55,087 nt of DNA from Alphaproteobacteria bacterium (GCA_017960645.1 JAGCYU010000003.1:1-55087); one strand, 5' to 3'. Counted from the first letter of the stretch, positions 25,215 to 34,023 are shown. Translations and numbers: made by a program. The notes: generated by a model from the sequence alone, not told the origin.

Positions 25215-27368
25215 ATGAAGAGATTTTCCAAATTTTTGCTGTGTAGTGTTGCTTTGGTCGCGGGGATAGGTTGTACATTACCCGTGATAGCTACGTGGGG
25301 AGAAGCCTTGCAAACCGGACAAAATATCGCATCAGGTATTTCCGGTACAGGTAGCGCACTGCAAAATTTGGGCTCAAGCGCAAAAAGTACAGGGACAGCG
25401 GTGGAAAATGTTGGTTCTTCTTCTGGCGTCATGGGGACGATTGGTGCGGTTGGTAATGCTGCTGGTTCGGCTAGCTCAACATTGGGCAGCGTAAGCAACC
25501 TGGGCAATCAAGCGACTAACCTAGCTGGGAGTTTAGGGGCGGGCTCCGGTTCTGGATCGGGTTCTTCTGGCGGAAGCGGTAGCAGTGGGGATGATAGTGG
25601 CGAAGATACAAAATTGCGTATTTCCGATGAACGGCCCGAGGGTTTTGTCCAACCTAAAATGGATAAGAATTCAAAAGAGTATGATTCTGTTCGACAAGCG
25701 CAGTTGACAACGTTGTCCAGTTATGCCACTTCTCAAAAAGCAACATCATTACCGGCTCCTCGTTCAACAACCACAACTTATCATAATTTGAGTTTGCAGT
25801 ATCACAGTGGTACATCAAATCAAGCCGTTAAAACTGAGTTTGAAAGTCAGCGAAGTCTTGAGGCTGCTGCACAAATGACGGCAATAGAGTCTGCTCAAAA
25901 AACTGCAGCTGCCATTGGCAAAACAAAAACTGATTATGAGGCCACGCTTCAGACTTTGTCAAGCGAACAACAAAAAGGATACCAAAAGACGTTGGATTCA
26001 TTGACAAAATTAAAAGAAAAAGCAGATACACAAGTAAATATTGCAAAGGCTCGCGAAATAATTCAAGCTCAAAATGATGTAAATAGAGCGACCAAGGAGC
26101 TTCTTGATTATCAAGAAAAAAATCCAGCGGGAGGTTCTAAAACACAGGAGTTTCAGAAAAAGGTTGCTGCTGCACAAGAGCGATATCAGGACATTATGAC
26201 ACATGGAACTGCAGCTCAACAACAAACTTATCAAAATTACACGGATGCAAAAGGAGCATACAGTCAGGGAGCTAAGCTTGGTGCGTGGGATGGTGGGGCT
26301 GAATCTATTCCAACGTTGAAGTCCAGCTATGACAAAATAGGAGAAATTTTTCAGAATAATACACAATATTCATCAGAGATTGAGGATGATCTTTTCAATG
26401 CCTATAGTACCCTTATCTCAGATGACCGTCAGGGTGTGCCCTCAGGAGAGGCTTTATATAATGCAGTGAAGCAGGCTTACAATGAACAAAGCCCCTTGGT
26501 TGATAATCTTTTAAAGGCTTATGAGGATGCAAAATTAGCAGGTGCGATTGACGATAATGGCGCCCCAGTAACAGCTAATGATTTGATGGATAAGCTTAAA
26601 GATGTGGATTTGGAGGATGAGGGGGCTGGAAAATCAAAGACAATGGCCAGAGATGGTCTTTTAATTGATCCTGTTCGTGCAATATTGGCGGCTATTCTTC
26701 CATTTATTCAGGATCAAACGGTGGATGAAGTGAAGCAGGTGATTATTGATGCTGCAGATATTGGGGATGCTATGGGTGCCATTGATCAAACAGCCATGAA
26801 TATGGATGGCGGTGGTACAAGAGCTACGACGCCTTCTTCTGCCGTGGCTTATTCTATTGCTTTATTACAGGCTGTTCCCATTGATGTTGAGCGCTGGATC
26901 AGTACAAAAATTGGAGAAGAAACTGAATCCACTATGCCGATTACACCTGGGGTCATTGTTTCTCAGTCTGGACAAGAAAATGCGGATGGTTCTAGTGCAG
27001 ATGGAGATGATGTGAAAGATACGGATGTATATCAAAGAGAAATTTTGGCACGCCGTATGGAGTTGGCTCGTCAATATGCAAACGCAGGGGTTCAGATTGC
27101 AGAAGGGATGAATGCTATTTCGGCAGATTTCCCCGCAAGAGCTGAATTGCTTTTGACATATTTAAATTCGGCCTCTGCGATGGATTATGCCAGTGTTATT
27201 GGTGCGGCTTCAGACATTGCTCGTGAAAATTTAATAGAGACTTTGCGGGCGGCTGCGTTAAGTTCTGCTGAATTAGGTGTTGCGGCTTCTCAAGTTTTAT
27301 TGGATTCAGGATTTGTTCAACAAACGAAGACAAATACTGAAACAGAACCAGATGCGGATGCACAGTAG
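25215..27368 (+). CDS. Large secreted helical protein, first gene of the secretion operon
   Basis: The 717-residue protein is not one I recognise. It has a signal peptide (about 1-26, ending PVIA), a Gly/Ser/Ala/Asn-rich segment with GSxxG-like phrases to about residue 105, and a pure Gly/Ser linker (about 107-131). An acidic stretch, a long Lys/Glu/Gln-rich helical region (about 200-350, likely coiled coil) and mixed helical sequence follow. The last 100 residues (ARRMELARQYANAGVQIAEG onward, ending ELGVAASQVLL) resemble the C-termini of the next three genes. RBS GGGGGAAAG is strong. It is followed by five more secreted proteins and a VirB8-VirB11 set, so a role as an exported or periplasmic part of that machine is inferred. 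Confidence 0.8.
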   Translation: MKRFSKFLLCSVALVAGIGCTLPVIATWGEALQTGQNIASGISGTGSALQNLGSSAKSTGTAVENVGSSSGVMGTIGAVGNAAGSASSTLGSVSNLGNQATNLAGSLGAGSGSGSGSSGGSGSSGDDSGEDTKLRISDERPEGFVQPKMDKNSKEYDSVRQAQLTTLSSYATSQKATSLPAPRSTTTTYHNLSLQYHSGTSNQAVKTEFESQRSLEAAAQMTAIESAQKTAAAIGKTKTDYEATLQTLSSEQQKGYQKTLDSLTKLKEKADTQVNIAKAREIIQAQNDVNRATKELLDYQEKNPAGGSKTQEFQKKVAAAQERYQDIMTHGTAAQQQTYQNYTDAKGAYSQGAKLGAWDGGAESIPTLKSSYDKIGEIFQNNTQYSSEIEDDLFNAYSTLISDDRQGVPSGEALYNAVKQAYNEQSPLVDNLLKAYEDAKLAGAIDDNGAPVTANDLMDKLKDVDLEDEGAGKSKTMARDGLLIDPVRAILAAILPFIQDQTVDEVKQVIIDAADIGDAMGAIDQTAMNMDGGGTRATTPSSAVAYSIALLQAVPIDVERWISTKIGEETESTMPITPGVIVSQSGQENADGSSADGDDVKDTDVYQREILARRMELARQYANAGVQIAEGMNAISADFPARAELLLTYLNSASAMDYASVIGAASDIARENLIETLRAAALSSAELGVAASQVLLDSGFVQQTKTNTETEPDADAQ

Positions 27369-27379
27369 GGAGGTATGAG

Positions 27380-28270
27380 ATGAAAAAAACTTTGATGGCA
27401 CTCTTGTTAGGAACAACGATTGTAACAACCCCTGTGCAAAGTTATGCTGTTGATGCCAAAACGCAATCGGCTATTTTTTACGCTATGTCTGCAGCTTCGA
27501 TAGGCTTGGATGGTATGTCAATATCGACATTTTTATTGGATGCGGGTTTCAGTTGGAAATTCGGCATGGATGTTTCCAGTGCTGTCGTGGATGTTTTAGA
27601 GGTTTTGCCTAGGATGAAGAGGAAAACGCATTGGAAGGGGATTCCAGATACATTGCAAGCGGCAGAACGCAAAATTGGTAATTTTGAAGATTTGGAAAGT
27701 TATGCATCCGGTCAAGAATATCTAACAGAAACAGATGTCCATGCGATGGCTTTAACAACGACAGGGATTGAGGCATTGTTTGATGATGGGAATGTGAATA
27801 CCGAAGTGTTGAGCCCTGCTGTGGCCACGAGCGCCGCTATGACTGCGGCTATTCAAGAACAGTTTGGAACACCCGAATTAGATGATGTGACAGCCGAAGA
27901 ATCATCCGAAGCAGAGGCTGTGAATCCGAATACTTTAGATACAGAACAACTGCAAGAGGATTTACGTAAAAATGTTTCTGATGAGGATAAAGCCTTACAG
28001 ATAAAACGTCGAGTGATTAATAAGCAAAAAGTATCATTAACAGGGGTTGCTAAGGCCGAATTGTTCCAAGCTGTCAGTGCAACTGATAACAGCAAAAAGC
28101 GTTTGCAACAACTGGAAGGTTTTGTGGGGCGAGGCGAAAGTTTATCCGGACAAGTCAAAATTTTAGGTGGTTTGGAGTTAGAGCTTGCCGGGCGTTTGAA
28201 TATGCTGGATGCTGTGCAAGCCAATACATTGGCTGTAGATGCCGCAGATGCGTTGGTACGGGTGAAATAG
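27380..28270 (+). CDS. Secreted helical protein of the secretion operon (VirB5-like character)
   Basis: The 296-residue protein has a signal peptide (about 1-23, ending QSYA) and a hydrophobic segment near 30-60 (AMSAASIGLDGMSISTFLL). An acidic middle follows, then a helical C-terminus with LTGVAKAELFQAVSATDNS and QVKILGGLELELAGRLNMLD. The C-terminal pattern (QA, a G-rich turn, then repeated Leu-rich helices) recalls VirB5/TrbJ-type pilus-tip or adapter proteins, but no decisive motif is present. RBS GGGAGG is 6 bases upstream and the gene starts 11 bases after the previous stop. Confidence 0.72.
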   Translation: MKKTLMALLLGTTIVTTPVQSYAVDAKTQSAIFYAMSAASIGLDGMSISTFLLDAGFSWKFGMDVSSAVVDVLEVLPRMKRKTHWKGIPDTLQAAERKIGNFEDLESYASGQEYLTETDVHAMALTTTGIEALFDDGNVNTEVLSPAVATSAAMTAAIQEQFGTPELDDVTAEESSEAEAVNPNTLDTEQLQEDLRKNVSDEDKALQIKRRVINKQKVSLTGVAKAELFQAVSATDNSKKRLQQLEGFVGRGESLSGQVKILGGLELELAGRLNMLDAVQANTLAVDAADALVRVK

Positions 28271-28279
28271 GGGGATGCC

Positions 28280-29215
28280 ATGAAGATAACAAAAAGTTTA
28301 AAGAATACGGTTGGGGTATTAGCGGTTGCCGTTGTTTTGATGACATCGCGTCCTTCTTACGCGCCTTTTATTCCTGCTCTGTGTTGGCCAATAGGGGTGT
28401 GTTTGTGGACAGATGTTGTCGGGTTGGTTGCGCGTGTGGCAAATATTGCGGCAGGCTATAAACTAAACAAAACAGAGATTGATGCGACTGCTGGGTTTGA
28501 AAAAATTAAAAATAATATTGGTATGGGGGAAGGACCTGGTATTTCTGCAACGGGGGCTTCTGGTGCAGATTTGGTGACTGAGGAAGAGGGGGCTCAAATG
28601 CAGGCAGAACAAGCCGAGCGTGCCGCTATGGTCCCAGATATCATTGTGAATTTATTTACAGATGCCGAGGAAAATGAACAAGGAGAAGGATTTAGGGCTA
28701 TACGTGAAGCGAACGCTCAAATTTTGTTGTCTGATTACTGTTCTGAATGCACTCAACGATCCACAACAACAGGAGAATGTTTAAAGTATACGCAACGTTT
28801 GTGTACCGAGGCAGAACAGGTTGCTATCAACCAAGGATGTGATGCATGTCTTGAACGGAATGACCAAGGTCAATGTATTGCCTTTGATAGCGCTTCGTGT
28901 GCAAGGGAGCGCCAAAACTATTGGCTTATTCAGGCTGTTAATGGCGCGGAAGGAACGTTGGATGCGCATGTGGCCGGTGCTAGAAAATTCTATGAAAATT
29001 TAAAAAAATTGTTGGTGGCAACTTCAACTTCTACGACAGTTTCTGATTTTTGGTCTGATTTACAAAGATTTTCTGTGCAAGCCAATACAATTGTTCCAGA
29101 AATAACGTTTGTATATGCTATGGATTTATTATCTACATCCGAACGGCGCGTTTCTGAAGTTGGTGTGGAATTAGAAGTTTTTCCGAAACAAGATGAAAAA
29201 GAGGATGATTCATGA
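28280..29215 (+). CDS. Secreted protein with two tandem four-cysteine modules
   Basis: The 311-residue protein has a signal peptide (about 1-28, ending PSYA) and a Trp/Cys-containing hydrophobic stretch, then an acidic helical region. Two adjacent modules follow: Cys154, 157, 167, 175 and Cys187, 190, 199, 207. Both have the form C-x2-C-x8/9-C-x7-C with a Gly two residues before the third Cys. As the protein is exported, disulfides are more likely than zinc. The C-terminal helices (QAVNGAEGTLDAHVAGARKF onward) resemble those of neighbouring gene products. It starts with GGGGGATGCC before ATG, and its end overlaps the next gene by 4 bases. Confidence 0.72.
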   Translation: MKITKSLKNTVGVLAVAVVLMTSRPSYAPFIPALCWPIGVCLWTDVVGLVARVANIAAGYKLNKTEIDATAGFEKIKNNIGMGEGPGISATGASGADLVTEEEGAQMQAEQAERAAMVPDIIVNLFTDAEENEQGEGFRAIREANAQILLSDYCSECTQRSTTTGECLKYTQRLCTEAEQVAINQGCDACLERNDQGQCIAFDSASCARERQNYWLIQAVNGAEGTLDAHVAGARKFYENLKKLLVATSTSTTVSDFWSDLQRFSVQANTIVPEITFVYAMDLLSTSERRVSEVGVELEVFPKQDEKEDDS

Positions 29216-30087
29216 AAAAATTACTGTATAGTTTTGTATTGATTGGGTGTATATGGTGTAAGCCTGCATGTGCCTGGCTTCCTTTAGCTGATGCAAATGC
29301 ATGGATGGGAGGTGATTCTGTTACTTCATTAATAGGGACTGTCGCCAGTTTGATTGCATCATTCTCTGAGCCAGAAATGGGAGCTACTGTTATTGTGACG
29401 CAAGAAGAGGCGGATGCATTGGGAGCTGGGTCTGAAAAATATGTAAAGGCCGAAATGAGCGGAAGTGCAACTTCCCAAGGTTTTTCTACAACAGCCTACG
29501 ATTATGTGCGGCAGAATATTTTTGAAGGCGGCGCTTCTATGGTGATTAATGATTCCAATGATGATTCAGATGATACCGAAATTTTAAAGTTCACGGGGGC
29601 CAAAAGAAGTGCTTGGCCATATTTGAATAACAGAATTGATAATTTGATGACGGTTGATGATACTGCAAAGTTTGTTAAAGAGACGTTTTTTGTTGAAGAT
29701 AATGATCAATTAACACAAGCTAAAATAGATAAAGCAAAAAGAAATCGGACGCAGTATTTGCAAGCTATCGGATCGGAATATTCTTTGTTGGCCCAAGAGG
29801 TTCAAAGACGTTTAATTCCTGATTTAGAATCTGTTAATACGGCCCCTTTTAATGGAGATGGTTTGATTGGTGCGGTGACTGGTATGGATCAAACATGGTT
29901 AGCCGCAACCCGTGCCTTGATGGCGGATATAGCATTGCAGTTGCAATTATTAGAAGTTGATGCAGCGATGTTTTTACAATTGCAGCCAATTGAAATCATT
30001 CCTGCTCCAGCAAATTTAAAAACGAGTGATGATGATAATTCAAGTTCAGAAACACCTGAGAATCCTACAGGAGGGGAAAACGCATGA
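29212..30087 (+). CDS. Secreted helical protein of the secretion operon
   Basis: The 291-residue protein has a signal peptide (about 1-21, ending PACA), a hydrophobic patch near 36-50 (SVTSLIGTVASLIASF), an acidic middle with repeated Asp, and a helical C-terminus. That C-terminus (RTQYLQAIGSEYSLLAQEVQ, then GLIGAVTGMDQTWLAATRAL and LQLQLLEVDAAMFLQLQ) is the clearest version of the module shared by this gene family. It overlaps its neighbours by 4 bases on each side, so translation is coupled. I do not recognise a named family; a VirB5-like role is a guess. Confidence 0.72.
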   Translation: MKKLLYSFVLIGCIWCKPACAWLPLADANAWMGGDSVTSLIGTVASLIASFSEPEMGATVIVTQEEADALGAGSEKYVKAEMSGSATSQGFSTTAYDYVRQNIFEGGASMVINDSNDDSDDTEILKFTGAKRSAWPYLNNRIDNLMTVDDTAKFVKETFFVEDNDQLTQAKIDKAKRNRTQYLQAIGSEYSLLAQEVQRRLIPDLESVNTAPFNGDGLIGAVTGMDQTWLAATRALMADIALQLQLLEVDAAMFLQLQPIEIIPAPANLKTSDDDNSSSETPENPTGGENA

Positions 30088-30971
30088 TGAAGAAAGCAAT
30101 TTTGTCTGTTTGTGCCGCCAGTTTATTGTGTACAAGTGTTATGACCACTGCGCCTCGTCGGGCATATGCGGGTGCTACGGATGCATATATTGCACATACT
30201 GTAATTAACACAGCATTATTGGCTATAGGATATGTGATGTTTTATGGACGCAAGCTGATGCATGAAAGCGATCTTTTGCCTGAATCTCCATTTTCTTTTT
30301 GGCCTATGATGAATTATGCAGGGATAGCATTGCAGTTTGCCAATGCCGGTGTGACGGCATGGATGGATAAATCTGGTCAAATTTTGGCACAGTTTGTAGG
30401 GGATGAAGGACATGTGACTGATAAATGGATTGGGCCTCCTGAGCTTAACAAAACAATTGAAGCGATGGATGCTTTTTCTGCTGAGTTGAAACAGTTTGAT
30501 TTATCAAATGTTCCTGTGATGCATGATGCTTATGTTGAAGCTGATATGGATTTAAAAACCGCAACGGCGCAAGAATTAACAGATGCGTTGGTTGATTGGA
30601 ATTTGGCTAAAGATCAATCCAATCAGGGAATTCAAGAACACCAAGCAAAAATTTTATATACGGCACAACAACAGGCTATTTGGGCAATGGTTGAGGCTTT
30701 GTATATGAAAAAAACTTTTGCCATTTTAGCAAGTGTGCACCAGGATACGGAAGCTGCAATCCAAAATCAATATCAAAACACGAAATCTACGTTAGCGACA
30801 TTGGCTGCGCGGCGCGCACTGTTTAACTCTTTGTTGATTGTAAAATATCAGGTGGCGCGGGCTCGGACTCGTATTCGTTCAGAGGCATTAAAAAGGTATA
30901 TAAAGCCAGTTTCTACAGCGCCTGAAATCAGTACGCCTGTAATAGATCCAACAGCTGTGGTTAATAACTAG
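30084..30971 (+). CDS. Secreted/membrane-associated helical protein of the secretion operon
   Basis: The 295-residue protein has a signal peptide (about 1-29, ending RAYA), one strongly hydrophobic helix just after it (AHTVINTALLAIGYVMFYG) followed by GRK. A second weaker apolar stretch (MNYAGIALQFANAGVTAWM) follows, then long amphipathic helices rich in Gln and Ala. The C-terminal part (ARRALFNSLLIVKYQVARAR) is basic. No known motif was recognised. GGAGGGG lies 9 bases before two consecutive ATGs. Confidence 0.7.
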   Translation: MMKKAILSVCAASLLCTSVMTTAPRRAYAGATDAYIAHTVINTALLAIGYVMFYGRKLMHESDLLPESPFSFWPMMNYAGIALQFANAGVTAWMDKSGQILAQFVGDEGHVTDKWIGPPELNKTIEAMDAFSAELKQFDLSNVPVMHDAYVEADMDLKTATAQELTDALVDWNLAKDQSNQGIQEHQAKILYTAQQQAIWAMVEALYMKKTFAILASVHQDTEAAIQNQYQNTKSTLATLAARRALFNSLLIVKYQVARARTRIRSEALKRYIKPVSTAPEISTPVIDPTAVVNN

Positions 30972-30989
30972 AGGTAGGAGGGGATAGAC

Positions 30990-32159
30990 ATGAGGGCAAT
31001 GAGTTTTGTGTGCGTTTGTTTGGTGGCGTTAAGTGTTTCGTCTAGTTATGCAGGAATGCGCTTTAGCGTGATGCCGGGGCGTGAAGTGCGTGATTTGCCT
31101 GCCCAAGGAAACTTTATTAAAACAACCAATAACCCGTTAAAACAAGCAATGGATGCGCATAATCTGTTAACAGAAATTCCAGCAATGGAGACTTTGTCTG
31201 AGTCGTTAGAGTTTGCAGAAAAAAATTTGTCTGTATTAAACAAAACCATGAAGAATTTAAAGAAGTGTGGTGAGCTTGCTTTGGGGGGCAACTATAAAAA
31301 TTCTGATGTTGTTTTGGATAAGGCGGTGAAAGAATACCAACAGGAAGTTGAAAAGGTAGAAGAAGAGTATGAAAGTTTAGAAGATGAGGATTCTATTATT
31401 CCTGTTTCCATTTTGGTCAGAGAGCAATTGGATGAAAGTAAAAAGAAGATTAATCGTAATATATTTCGTAATATAGCGAAAAATCCTAAAAAATATGGTG
31501 CAGAACTTATTAATCCAAAGGCGGCAAGGGCAAAGGCCTCTGAAGAAGATGAGAATGAGCCTACGATGAATGTATTGGATTCTATCGTACAGTCAGGAAA
31601 TGCGCTTCATAATGCGGAATTGGGGAAAAAAGATATTTTAAAAACTCAACAGGAAATAATAAGGCAATTTCGTGAAAATTTAGCAAAACTTGGGTTGGTA
31701 TATAATGATTTGGATTTAACACAACGGGCGGGTTTGCTTCAAGTTCGTTCGGATTTAAAAAAAGTCAAAGAAACGGCCTTGCAAGAAGCAGAAGTATACA
31801 TCGCTCAGTTAAATGCGCAGGACGCGGAGCATCCAGATTTAGTTGCTAAACGTGCCTATCGTTCCAAAGCAAAACAGCAAGCTTTAAATAGAATACAGTC
31901 TTCCTTTCCTGAAATGATGAAGGGGATGGTTTTGGTTAGTCAGATTACGCCGCAGCAACAACAAGCTTTGATAATGGATGCATTGAAAAGAGATGCAGAA
32001 GGAAAGGTTTATTTGACGGAAACGAATATTGTGGATCTGGATCGTAAGATGAAGGAAATGGATGCACATAATGATTTGATGGATTATTTTAAGGGTATTG
32101 CAGACGACAAGATTCCAACAGATGTTCCAGAGTTTGACTTTAGTCAATGTAAGGCATAG
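30990..32159 (+). CDS. Secreted coiled-coil protein of the secretion operon
   Basis: The 389-residue protein has a signal peptide (about 1-21, ending SSYA). It then has long Glu/Lys/Gln-rich helices (LDKAVKEYQQEVEKVEEEYE; KKDILKTQQEIIRQFRENL; RSDLKKVKETALQEAEVYI) that are probably coiled coils. There is a Cys near residue 91 and one at the extreme C-terminus (SQCKA). It lacks the C-terminal module of the first four genes. A GGAGGGG site precedes the ATG. No family was recognised; a periplasmic spacer or adaptor for the machine is possible. Confidence 0.72.
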   Translation: MRAMSFVCVCLVALSVSSSYAGMRFSVMPGREVRDLPAQGNFIKTTNNPLKQAMDAHNLLTEIPAMETLSESLEFAEKNLSVLNKTMKNLKKCGELALGGNYKNSDVVLDKAVKEYQQEVEKVEEEYESLEDEDSIIPVSILVREQLDESKKKINRNIFRNIAKNPKKYGAELINPKAARAKASEEDENEPTMNVLDSIVQSGNALHNAELGKKDILKTQQEIIRQFRENLAKLGLVYNDLDLTQRAGLLQVRSDLKKVKETALQEAEVYIAQLNAQDAEHPDLVAKRAYRSKAKQQALNRIQSSFPEMMKGMVLVSQITPQQQQALIMDALKRDAEGKVYLTETNIVDLDRKMKEMDAHNDLMDYFKGIADDKIPTDVPEFDFSQCKA

Positions 32160-32164
32160 GAGTG

Positions 32165-32791
32165 ATGAAGGGTATATCTTGGAAGCAAAAAGGAGCAGAT
32201 TTCATTTTGTCGGTCAGTATGGTGGCCTGTAGTGTTGTGTTTTTGCTCATGTTTTTTTTGTCATTAACAGTTCTACAAGCGCAGCAAGCATTGCGTGTTT
32301 TGGCTTTTGTTGTGCCGAAAGATATTGGGCAGAGTGGTTTTGTTGGGGCTATCCCGTTTGATGATTTTAAAACAGATAAGGCTTGGCGGGAACTGTTGGA
32401 AGAAATGATGGTACGTTATTATGTTGAAATGCGATACACAATTCTTCCTGATTATGTGGAAATGTTGAGGCGATGGGGGCCAAACGGTAGTGTGAAGAAG
32501 TTATCAAGTCCTCAACTGTATGCCTCTTTTGCTGCAAAAGAGGCAAATCCAGAGCGCCTGAAAGAAAATAATGTTATACAAACTGTGGATATTAAAACTG
32601 TCAGAAAACTTCAGGCGGGTTCGTATATGGTGTCATTTGATGTATATCGTAAAGGAATAGATGGCATGAGAAAAATTGGACCTATTACAATTTCTTTGGC
32701 ATATAGATATTCTGGCGATGGTTTTTTCAGTCCAAGTTTTTCGAATCCATTAGGAATATATTTTGTGGCTGTGGATAGATCTGTAAATTGA
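32165..32791 (+). CDS. VirB8-like inner-membrane protein, first copy
   Basis: VirB8 proteins are bitopic inner-membrane assembly factors with an NTF2-like periplasmic domain. The 208-residue protein has one N-terminal membrane helix (about 16-38), then MMVRYYVEMRYTILPDYVEM, which matches the VirB8 helix after which the SSPQLYASFAAKEANPERL block follows. It ends with NPLGIYFVAVD, the typical C-terminal NPLG-x-V strand. ATG 32165 or GTG 32162 could start; AGGAG overlaps closely, so the start is uncertain by one codon. A second VirB8-like gene follows 280 bases downstream. Confidence 0.78.
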   Translation: MKGISWKQKGADFILSVSMVACSVVFLLMFFLSLTVLQAQQALRVLAFVVPKDIGQSGFVGAIPFDDFKTDKAWRELLEEMMVRYYVEMRYTILPDYVEMLRRWGPNGSVKKLSSPQLYASFAAKEANPERLKENNVIQTVDIKTVRKLQAGSYMVSFDVYRKGIDGMRKIGPITISLAYRYSGDGFFSPSFSNPLGIYFVAVDRSVN

Positions 32792-32867
32792 TGATACAAA
32801 AATAGCAAATAAAAAAGTTGAAAATAAAAAAAGTTGTGATATACTGGCAAAAGAAAGGGAATAGAAA

Positions 32868-33047
32868 ATGAAAAGGAAAATTTGTATTTGTTTGGTGTTT
32901 GGTTTGATCGCTTTGGTTGTGGCCTGCGGGTCAATCTATGAAAAAGAACCGGTTGGTATCGGCACAGAATATTCTGAGCTCAAAAAATCTCCTTGTGCTT
33001 GTTTGAAATTGGACCTAGCTCCTGAATTGCCTGCATGGTTGTCGTAG
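32868..33047 (+). CDS. VirB7-like small lipoprotein
   Basis: The 59-residue protein has a lipoprotein signal peptide: MKRK, a hydrophobic core and lipobox V-V-A-C with the modified Cys at residue 20. The mature part of 40 residues carries two close cysteines (PCACLKLDL) and a Pro-rich end. VirB7 is a small outer-membrane lipoprotein that stabilises VirB9, often by a disulfide, and lies near virB8 and virB9. Size, lipobox and position between two VirB8-like genes fit that role. AAAGGGAATAGAAA precedes the ATG. Sequence similarity cannot be judged at this length. Confidence 0.68.
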   Translation: MKRKICICLVFGLIALVVACGSIYEKEPVGIGTEYSELKKSPCACLKLDLAPELPAWLS

Positions 33048-33073
33048 TAACACTTTGAAATGAGGTGGTATGC

Positions 33074-33784
33074 GTGGAAAATAAAAAACAACCTTTGGAA
33101 AAAAATAAAAAGACCCATCGTCAGATATTACAAGAAGAGCGCTATGTTTGGATGGCACGTGCTTTTGTAATGATGACAGTATTGGGCATTTTGGCCAATG
33201 TGTTGTTGTTAATTGCTATTTCCGGAGCCGTTCCTTTTTTACGTGTGCAACCTTTTTATTTGGATATTCGTTCTCGGGACGAACAGCTTATTTCAATTGA
33301 AAGATTGGCCCCGGAACAGCTGAACGATCGTAATTTACAAGATTATCTGGTGCGACAGTATATTGATTCCTATTTTAATGTAGGATCTGATCCGAAAGAG
33401 TATGAGCTTCGGACAAATTTGGATAGTTTTTTGGCTTCTCGAAGCGAAGAATCCGTTTATCGTCAATTTCAAAATATGCGTGCTCAAATATTGCATTTGA
33501 TGGAACGGGAAAATTTTACAAGGAAAGCGGAAGTGTTACGTACGGATAGGCCTATGCCTCCAAAAAATGGACTTTCTACATGGATTGTTCGCTTAAGATT
33601 AAAAGATATGAACCAGGCTGCAACTGAGGAAAAAGTCGGGGATTATGAAGTGGTACTGGAGGTGTTTTTTGATCCTAAACGTCAGACGAGTTCTTGGTCC
33701 AAAAGGTTAAAAAACCCATTAGGATTTAAGGTAAGGAGAATTGGAATTACAGATTTGAATAAAAATAAAAGTAGCAACAATTAA
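33074..33784 (+). CDS. virB8: VirB8-like inner-membrane protein, second copy
   Basis: The 236-residue protein has a basic cytoplasmic N-terminus (KKQPLEKNKKTHRQILQEERY), a membrane helix at about 28-52 and a periplasmic domain. It shows LVRQYIDSYFNVGSDPKEYE, SRSEESVYRQFQNMRAQI, the strand VGDYEVVLEVFFD and the VirB8 hallmark NPLGFKVRRIGI near the C-terminus. The start is GTG 33074, placed 5 bases after GAGGTGG; the GTG at 33065 would overlap that site. With the first copy it may form mixed VirB8 assemblies under the VirB9-VirB10 core. Confidence 0.82.
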   Translation: MENKKQPLEKNKKTHRQILQEERYVWMARAFVMMTVLGILANVLLLIAISGAVPFLRVQPFYLDIRSRDEQLISIERLAPEQLNDRNLQDYLVRQYIDSYFNVGSDPKEYELRTNLDSFLASRSEESVYRQFQNMRAQILHLMERENFTRKAEVLRTDRPMPPKNGLSTWIVRLRLKDMNQAATEEKVGDYEVVLEVFFDPKRQTSSWSKRLKNPLGFKVRRIGITDLNKNKSSNN

Positions 33785-34023
33785 AAATCTTTTGGTGTTG
33801 AAGACTCGTTTCAATATGGTTTTAAGATTGGCAGTGGTGGGGAAGCTTTGGTTAATTTCTCCTTTCTTGTTGGGCGTGTATCCCTGCTGAAAAGTATCCA
33901 TTGACGGGTAAAGTAGTAACACTTTGTAAAAAAGATGAAAAATCTTGTTTTTTTTACTAGACTTTTGTAACTTTTTTGGCTATGGTAGGAGAGGCGATGT
34001 ATTAAACATTGGGAGGATTCAAA
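33785..34023 (+). other. Gap before virB9: possible broken lipoprotein remnant and terminator-like hairpin
   Basis: This 239-base gap is unusual in an otherwise tightly packed operon. One frame gives a hydrophobic peptide from ATG 33816 (MVLRLAVVGKLWLISPFLL). A different frame, from about 33870, continues as CIPAEKYPLTGKVV then TLCKKDEKSC and stops at 33960; together they would form a lipoprotein if one frameshift is assumed. A 14-base sequence GTAGTAACACTTTG (33913-33926) repeats the one at 33044-33057, just after the VirB7-like gene. AAGAT-GAAAA-ATCTT plus eight Ts (33930-33955) is a weak terminator-like hairpin. Confidence 0.35.
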
